From an uncultured Anaerococcus sp. (GTDB lineage Bacteria > Bacillota > Clostridia > Tissierellales > Peptoniphilaceae), in the NCBI RefSeq assembly GCF_947253225.1, contig NZ_CAMXYR010000025.1, forward strand, positions 1-21,283: a DNA stretch of 21,283 bases, in the 5' to 3' direction. Shown here piece after piece: positions 16,643 to 21,283 of this stretch (position 1 is the first letter of the stretch; each line of letters starts with the position of its first letter). The notes under the pieces were generated by a model. It saw only the letters and a list, made by a program, of their open reading frames with translations, was not told the origin of the DNA and did not search any database. The position numbers and the translations under genes are program-made.

Positions 16643-19600
16643 ATGAATAAGACTTACATTAAAAGTATCCTAAGGGATATCAAAAAAACTAAGGGCAAGG
16701 TTTTTTCTATTATGGTCATGGTAGGTCTTGCTACTATGGTAGTAGTGGGTCTTTACCTATCAGGACCTAGCATGAGAAAAAGTCTAAACAACAGCTTGGT
16801 GGCATATAAACACCCAGATCTAATAGTTAGGTCAACTTATGGCTTAGACTATGAGGATGAGAGTCTACTTAAAACAGATAAAGAAATAGAACAAATCAAC
16901 TTCATAAAGGCTATTGATTTAAGGGATAAGGATAAAATTATTAGGCTAAAAGAATACGATCCAAACCTTCCTAAACTAATCATAACTGAGGGCTCTTTAC
17001 CTAAAAATCCAGATGAGTTAATCCTAGATTATAAATTAAAGGAGCATTATAAGCTTGGAGATAAAATCGATTTTTCATATATAAATTCAGACCAAAAAAA
17101 AGATTTTAAGATGAAAAGGTTAGCTTATAGGGTGGTTGGTTTTTTCAAGTCTTCTGATTATTTTATGGAAGATATGAAAGAGATATCACCTATAGGCAAA
17201 AGTGAATTATCAGGATTTGCCTACACTTTAGGAGAAAACTTTGCCTATGATAAATACCATGAGGCAAATATAGTTTATAAAAATTTCTCATCCCTAGATA
17301 GAACTTCATTAGCGTATCTTGACAAGGTTAAAGGAAAGAAAGATATCTTAGAAGATAAAATAAAAAATAGACCTTCTGAAGTAATAAAGAAAATTAAAGA
17401 TGATGCTGGTAAAAAGATAGATAATGCCCAAAATAAGTTAGATAAGGGCATAAGAGATTTAGAAGATAACGAGAAAAAAATCAAAGATAGTGAAGTTTTA
17501 TTGAGAGATGGTTTTAAAAAGTATCAAGACAGTAAAAACACTTATGAAACCATGATTGCCAAGGGACAAAGAGATTTGGAAAAAGCAAAGGTTAACTTGG
17601 ATGAGGGAAGGTCTAAGTTAGAAGATGCTAAAAAAGCTTATCAAATCAATAAAAAAGACTTTGATAATAAAATTACAAGAGCTGATTATGAACTTGCAAG
17701 TAAGGAAAGCGACCTAAATCTTGGTTTTGCTAAGCTTGATAAACCTCAGAAAGAATTAAGCGATGGTTATGCTAAATTAAAGGAAAACTATGACAATTCC
17801 ATAGCAAAGCTTGATGAGGCTATGGCAAGTATAAGTATAGACGAGGCGAACCTTTTGTCAAAAAAGTCTGAACTTGACCAACTAAAAAGTCAAGAAGAAA
17901 GTGAAGAAAATAAAGATAAAATTCAGAAATTAGAAGCTGATATATCATATTTGGAAGAAATCATATCTAAGTCTAAAAACCAGTATGAAACTAACAAAAG
18001 TAACTTAGACCAAAAATATAACGAAGAAAAATACAAACTTGACCAAGCTTTAGGAGAGATAAGGGCTAAAGAAGATGGACTAATTAAAGCGAAAAATCAG
18101 CTTGCCCTAGCAAAAGAAGATTTTAATAAGGAAAAATCAGCTGGAGAGGCCAAGCTTTTTAAGGCAAAAGATGAAATATCAGCCAACGAGAAAAAACTAA
18201 GAGATGGTGAAAAATCCTACAAAGATGGTCTGCAAAACCTAGAGATTCAAAAAGAAAATGGTAGGAAAAAATTAGAAGAAGCCTATAGAAATCTTCTTGA
18301 TAAGGAAGAAGAATTAAACAAGGCTAAGAAAAAAATTGCTGAAGAAAAAGCTAAGGCAGATAAGGATATAAATAAAGCTAGAGGAGATATTAAAGAATCT
18401 AAGGAAGCTCTTCTAAGCTTAGTTGACCCAGAATATAAAGTTGAAAGTATCCTTGATAATAAAGGGATAGATACCTACTATAAAAATTCTTTGAATATGG
18501 ATAAACTATCAAAGGTATTTCCAGCCTTTTTCTACCTTGTTGCTATGCTTGTAACTTTGACGACTATGAAAAGGTATATAGAGGAGCAAAGAGCTATAAA
18601 TGGAACCTTAAAATCCTTGGGATATTCAGATAAGGACATAGCAAAGAGATTTTATATCTATGGTCTAGGGCCAACGCTTTGTGGAGCCGTTATAGGAGCG
18701 ATTTTAGGTAGGTTTGCAATACTTCCAGTTATATTTAAGGCCTATTCAACAGGATTTGGTGTTGGAGAAATGGCTATTTCAAAAAGTCTTGTAACTATGG
18801 CTCTTGCTATTGTAGTTTCAACTTTCCTTATTGCTCTAACAGTTAGAATAAGTTCAAGTGAAACCGTAAAAGAAGCTCCAGCAAATCTTCTTAGGAGGAA
18901 AACTCCAGATTCAGGAACAAAGATTTTCCTAGAAAGAATAAGACCTATCTGGAAAAGTCTATCCTTTATGCAAAAAATAACTGCTAGAAATCTTTTCAGG
19001 TATAAGTCAAGGATGTTTATGACTATCTTTGGAGTTGGTGGGTGTACGGCCCTCTTATTCTTTGGTTTTGCAATGATTGATGCCATCAAGGATACATCAA
19101 AAATCCAACAAGAAGAAATCTTTCACTACGAGTCTGTTTCAATTGTGAACACTTCAAGTAAGAAAGAAGATATAAAAACCTACGAAAGAGAACTAGCAAG
19201 GTATGAAAATCTTCCTGTTTATAATAAACGAGCAAAACTGAAAAATGGAAAGGAAAGTTTGGACTTATCTATAATAATTCCAGAAGACGATAATAAATTA
19301 AAAGATTTTGTAAACCTTAGGGATTTAGATAATAATTCTTTTAGCTTATCCGATAAAAAAGTTGTCTTAACAGAAAATATTGCCAAAAAATTAGGCTTCA
19401 GAGCTAATGATACGATTGATGTTGACCTTGATGGAGATAAGGTTAAGTTAAAAGTTGGGGCGATTAGTGAAAATTATATTGGAGACTATTTATATATTTC
19501 AAATGACTACTATAAGGAGAAAATTAAGGATAAACTTAACTTAAACTCTAGTCTAATAAAGGGTAATCCACAAAAAATCAAAGAAAGCCTAGATGATAAG

Positions 19601-20068
19601 AAGGCGGTTGATGCAGTTATAAATAAAACAGGGGCCTACGAGTCAATGGATGCTCTTCTTTCAAATTTAAACCTTGTAATCAGTGTGATAACTTTCATCT
19701 CATCAGCCCTTGCCATAGTGGTATTATATAATATTACCAGCATCAACGTAGGAGAGAGGAAAAGGGAACTTGCAACTGTCAAGGTACTAGGATTTTTTCC
19801 TAAGGAAGTAACATCATATATTTATAGGGAAATATTTATCCTCACAATTCTAGGAATATTTGCAGGCTATATCTTAGGATATGTAATGTTTAGGTATATT
19901 CTTGATGTGGTAGCTCCTGCTGAGATTATGCTTGCTTACAGGACACATCCAATATCCTATATAATATCAGGAACAATAACTCTCCTAATATCTCTTGTGA
20001 TTTTGATATTTGTTCATAAAGATTTAAAGAAAATTGATATGGCAGAAGCAATGAGTTCTGGAGAATAA
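16643..20068 (+). CDS. FtsX-type ABC permease with long extracellular coiled coil
   Basis: 1141 residues with two FtsX-type halves. Half one: TM1 (about 19-40), a very large external region to about 624, then three TMs (about 625-643, 672-698, 712-736). Half two: TM5 (about 789-812), an external domain of about 200 residues, and three TMs (about 1008-1030, 1063-1088, 1107-1126). In the first external region, residues about 235-595 are highly charged (Lys, Glu, Asp) with regularly spaced Leu and Gly-containing L-x-x-G repeats, such as LDKGIRDLED and LDEGRSKLED, characteristic of a coiled coil. The segments at 645-665 (EEQRAINGTLKSLGYS) and 1037-1052 (GERKRELATVKVLGFF) are the coupling region shared by FtsX permeases. 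With its ATPase it may export a hydrophobic or peptide substrate, or transmit force to cell-wall enzymes as FtsEX does. That function is inference. Confidence 0.88.
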   Translation: MNKTYIKSILRDIKKTKGKVFSIMVMVGLATMVVVGLYLSGPSMRKSLNNSLVAYKHPDLIVRSTYGLDYEDESLLKTDKEIEQINFIKAIDLRDKDKIIRLKEYDPNLPKLIITEGSLPKNPDELILDYKLKEHYKLGDKIDFSYINSDQKKDFKMKRLAYRVVGFFKSSDYFMEDMKEISPIGKSELSGFAYTLGENFAYDKYHEANIVYKNFSSLDRTSLAYLDKVKGKKDILEDKIKNRPSEVIKKIKDDAGKKIDNAQNKLDKGIRDLEDNEKKIKDSEVLLRDGFKKYQDSKNTYETMIAKGQRDLEKAKVNLDEGRSKLEDAKKAYQINKKDFDNKITRADYELASKESDLNLGFAKLDKPQKELSDGYAKLKENYDNSIAKLDEAMASISIDEANLLSKKSELDQLKSQEESEENKDKIQKLEADISYLEEIISKSKNQYETNKSNLDQKYNEEKYKLDQALGEIRAKEDGLIKAKNQLALAKEDFNKEKSAGEAKLFKAKDEISANEKKLRDGEKSYKDGLQNLEIQKENGRKKLEEAYRNLLDKEEELNKAKKKIAEEKAKADKDINKARGDIKESKEALLSLVDPEYKVESILDNKGIDTYYKNSLNMDKLSKVFPAFFYLVAMLVTLTTMKRYIEEQRAINGTLKSLGYSDKDIAKRFYIYGLGPTLCGAVIGAILGRFAILPVIFKAYSTGFGVGEMAISKSLVTMALAIVVSTFLIALTVRISSSETVKEAPANLLRRKTPDSGTKIFLERIRPIWKSLSFMQKITARNLFRYKSRMFMTIFGVGGCTALLFFGFAMIDAIKDTSKIQQEEIFHYESVSIVNTSSKKEDIKTYERELARYENLPVYNKRAKLKNGKESLDLSIIIPEDDNKLKDFVNLRDLDNNSFSLSDKKVVLTENIAKKLGFRANDTIDVDLDGDKVKLKVGAISENYIGDYLYISNDYYKEKIKDKLNLNSSLIKGNPQKIKESLDDKKAVDAVINKTGAYESMDALLSNLNLVISVITFISSALAIVVLYNITSINVGERKRELATVKVLGFFPKEVTSYIYREIFILTILGIFAGYILGYVMFRYILDVVAPAEIMLAYRTHPISYIISGTITLLISLVILIFVHKDLKKIDMAEAMSSGE

Positions 20069-20095
20069 AAAGTAGTTCTTTAGGAGCTACTTTTT
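20067..20095 (+). terminator. Intrinsic terminator after the ABC permease gene
   Basis: A 12-bp stem (20067-20078 with 20084-20095, one T-G wobble), a 5-nt loop, and a run of five T in its 3' arm. The 5' arm begins in the permease stop codon. It ends the transport operon before the next promoter. The A/T symmetry makes it possible that it also acts in the opposite direction. Confidence 0.85.
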
Positions 20096-20128
20096 GTTTG
20101 TTAACTTTTTTAAGTTAGTATTTTCAGA

Positions 20129-20156
20129 TAGAAATAAGGATAAACACTGTTATAAT
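20129..20156 (+). promoter_or_regulatory. Promoter for the histidine phosphatase gene, extended -10
   Basis: TATAAT (20151-20156), a perfect -10, is preceded by TG at 20148-20149 (extended -10). The best -35 is TAGAAA (20129-20134), 4 of 6, with a 16-bp spacer. The transcript would begin close to the ribosome site GAGGTG at 20164-20169. Confidence 0.65.
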
Positions 20157-20172
20157 AATAAGTGAGGTGTTT

Positions 20173-20745
20173 ATGAAAATTATTTTAGTAAGACATGGAC
20201 AAACGCAAGCAAATATTGATTGGAAGTATTCAACTTTAGATACAAGTCTTGCAGAAAGTGGTCTTTATATATTAGATAAAACTAAAAAACTTCTAGCGGA
20301 TTATAAGATTGATGAAGTTTATACATCTAAGCTTGTAAGAAGTCAAGAAACGGCTCAAAGACTAGGATTTTCGCAATTTATCCCTGATGAAAGGCTTAAC
20401 GAAATGAATTTTGGACTTTTTAGGGGTCGAGGAATCGATGAAGTAAGGGAAAATGAGAAAGAATTTTTTAAAAAAGAGATGGAAAATTATTTTGAAATAA
20501 CTTATCCAGATGGGGAATCCAGAATTGATGTAATCAGAAGAACTGGTGATTTTTTGGATGAACTTTCCCAAAAGAAAGACAAGACAATCCTATGTATTTC
20601 TCATGGCATAGCTATTAGGTCTTGCCTATTTTGGATACTCAAAGACCTTGCCAATTGGGGGAGTTTTTGGATAGACAATGGCTCTCTTACTGTTTTTGAT
20701 GTTAAAGATGGAAAAAAACTTATAGAAAGTGTAAACAAGATATGA
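20173..20745 (+). CDS. Histidine phosphatase family protein (phosphoglycerate mutase-like)
   Basis: 190-residue branch-1 histidine phosphatase. The catalytic RHG is at 7-9 (VRHGQT), with Arg56 in SKLVRSQETA, Glu77 in LNEMNFG, and the second His144 in CISHG. At this length and without the longer mutase inserts it is more likely a phosphatase of the CobC/GpmB/YhfR kind than a true glycolytic mutase. Substrate is unknown. I choose the ATG after GAGGTG (20164-20169) rather than the GTG two codons upstream, which falls in that ribosome site. Its stop overlaps the next gene's ATG by 4 bp. Confidence 0.9.
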   Translation: MKIILVRHGQTQANIDWKYSTLDTSLAESGLYILDKTKKLLADYKIDEVYTSKLVRSQETAQRLGFSQFIPDERLNEMNFGLFRGRGIDEVRENEKEFFKKEMENYFEITYPDGESRIDVIRRTGDFLDELSQKKDKTILCISHGIAIRSCLFWILKDLANWGSFWIDNGSLTVFDVKDGKKLIESVNKI

Positions 20746-21232
20746 AATTTATCCACTTGGCAGATGCTCATTTATCAGATACTTTTAATTTTGATAGAAA
20801 TATTTCAGCTAAGATTAGGAAGGCATCTTGGATGAATTTTGAAAAAGCTTTAAGGGATAATAGAGATGTTGATTTTGCTTTGATTGCTGGAGACTTATTT
20901 GAAAGATCATATTTTTCATCTAATGATTTCTCAAGGCTTTTTAAGATTATAAAAAATTTCGGTAAAGATGTTTACTATGCTTCAGGAAACCACGATTATT
21001 TTGATGAATTCAATTCTTTATTTTTAAAAGAAGCACCGGATAATTTTCATATTTTCGGCTCTAAAGAATTAGAAATGTTTGAAAAAAACAGGTTGAGAGT
21101 ATACGGAATTTCTTATGAGGATAGGGTCTTTAAAAAGAAGGTAAACCTAAATATCAATCTTGATGATGAGTTTTTTAATATTTTGCTAATACATGGGGAT
21201 GTTGATAGACCTACATCTAATTACTTTAACCT
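20742..21232 (+). CDS. SbcD/YhaO-like metallophosphoesterase, N-terminal part
   Basis: The first 163 codons of a calcineurin-type nuclease subunit. The metal-binding motifs are in order: DAH (8-10, in HLADAHL), GDLFE (50-54), GNHD (82-85) and HGD (151-153). This is the pattern of SbcD/Mre11/YhaO DNA-repair exonucleases, which act with an SbcC/Rad50-type ATPase. That partner would be expected next but lies off the contig. The genomic sequence stops at about 21232, so the reading frame past codon 163 is adapter. It is cut by the contig end, not by mutation. YhaO is the closer match at the N-terminus, by eye only. Confidence 0.85.
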
Positions 21233-21283
21233 CTGTCTCTTATACACATCTCCGAGCCCACGAGCCTATTGCGCTCATCTCGT
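21233..21283. other. Sequencing-adapter contamination (Nextera i7 side)
   Basis: 21233-21251 is an exact match to the 19-bp Tn5/Nextera mosaic end (CTGTCTCTTATACACATCT). It is followed by CCGAGCCCACGAG (21252-21264) and the next two bases of the adapter with one mismatch (CC for AC at 21265). A 10-base tract TATTGCGCTC (21267-21276) sits where an i7 index belongs, and ATCTCGT (21277-21283) begins the flow-cell primer site. Translated in the gene's frame it gives CLLYTSPSPRA, the well-known contaminant peptide with one change. It is not part of the organism. Confidence 0.98.

Noticed and set aside
17345..18428. DNA repeat array or surface-protein insertion in the permease gene
   Set aside because: The repetition is at the level of coiled-coil residue spacing. 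The DNA units are not identical, base composition matches the neighbours, and the frame is unbroken.
20167..20172. GTG start for the histidine phosphatase
   Set aside because: It falls in the ribosome-binding sequence. The RHG-family N-terminus (MKIILVRHG) starts properly at the ATG at 20173.

Overview
The window is a low-GC, AT-rich segment of a bacterial chromosome in which every gene lies on the + strand. Protein features point to an anaerobic Firmicute. They include a B. subtilis-type Fe-S PurF, a single-chain clostridial FGAM synthetase, ThyX, and the secG-rnr-smpB order. A Peptoniphilaceae/Tissierellia relative such as Anaerococcus or Peptoniphilus is my best guess, but that is inference, not a database result.

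Region 1 (1-224) is a leader with a doubtful 60-codon ORF, a candidate promoter, and an intrinsic-terminator hairpin only about 40 bp before purF. Region 2 (225-12161) is a tightly packed purine operon: purF-purN-purH-purD::purL-guaB-purE-purM-purC, with junctions from 17-bp gaps to 4-bp overlaps. It covers PRPP to AICAR to IMP, apart from the purB-type lyase step, and continues with guaB toward XMP/GMP. PurK is absent, and PurE looks like the class II type that does not need it. Two features stand out. PurD and a complete PurL (with its glutaminase) form one 1631-residue polypeptide. PurF has lost the catalytic cysteine and other residues of its glutaminase site while keeping its phosphoribosyltransferase and Fe-S residues.

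Region 3 (12162-15919) is a housekeeping block: secG with its own extended -10 promoter and a strong terminator, then rnr and smpB (RNA decay and ribosome rescue, overlapping by 17 bp), then thyX (dTMP synthesis). Region 4 (15940-20095) is a two-gene ABC exporter or mechanotransmission-type system: a MacB/LolD-like ATPase and an FtsX-type permease carrying an approximately 360-residue coiled coil outside the membrane, closed by a terminator. Region 5 (20129-21232) has a new promoter, a histidine phosphatase, and the N-terminal part of a SbcD/YhaO-like metallophosphoesterase.

The last 51 bases (21233-21283) are not genomic. They match the Nextera transposase mosaic end, the i7 adapter and a 10-base index, so the contig truly ends at about 21232. 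I saw no tRNA, rRNA, CRISPR array, insertion sequence or phage gene.
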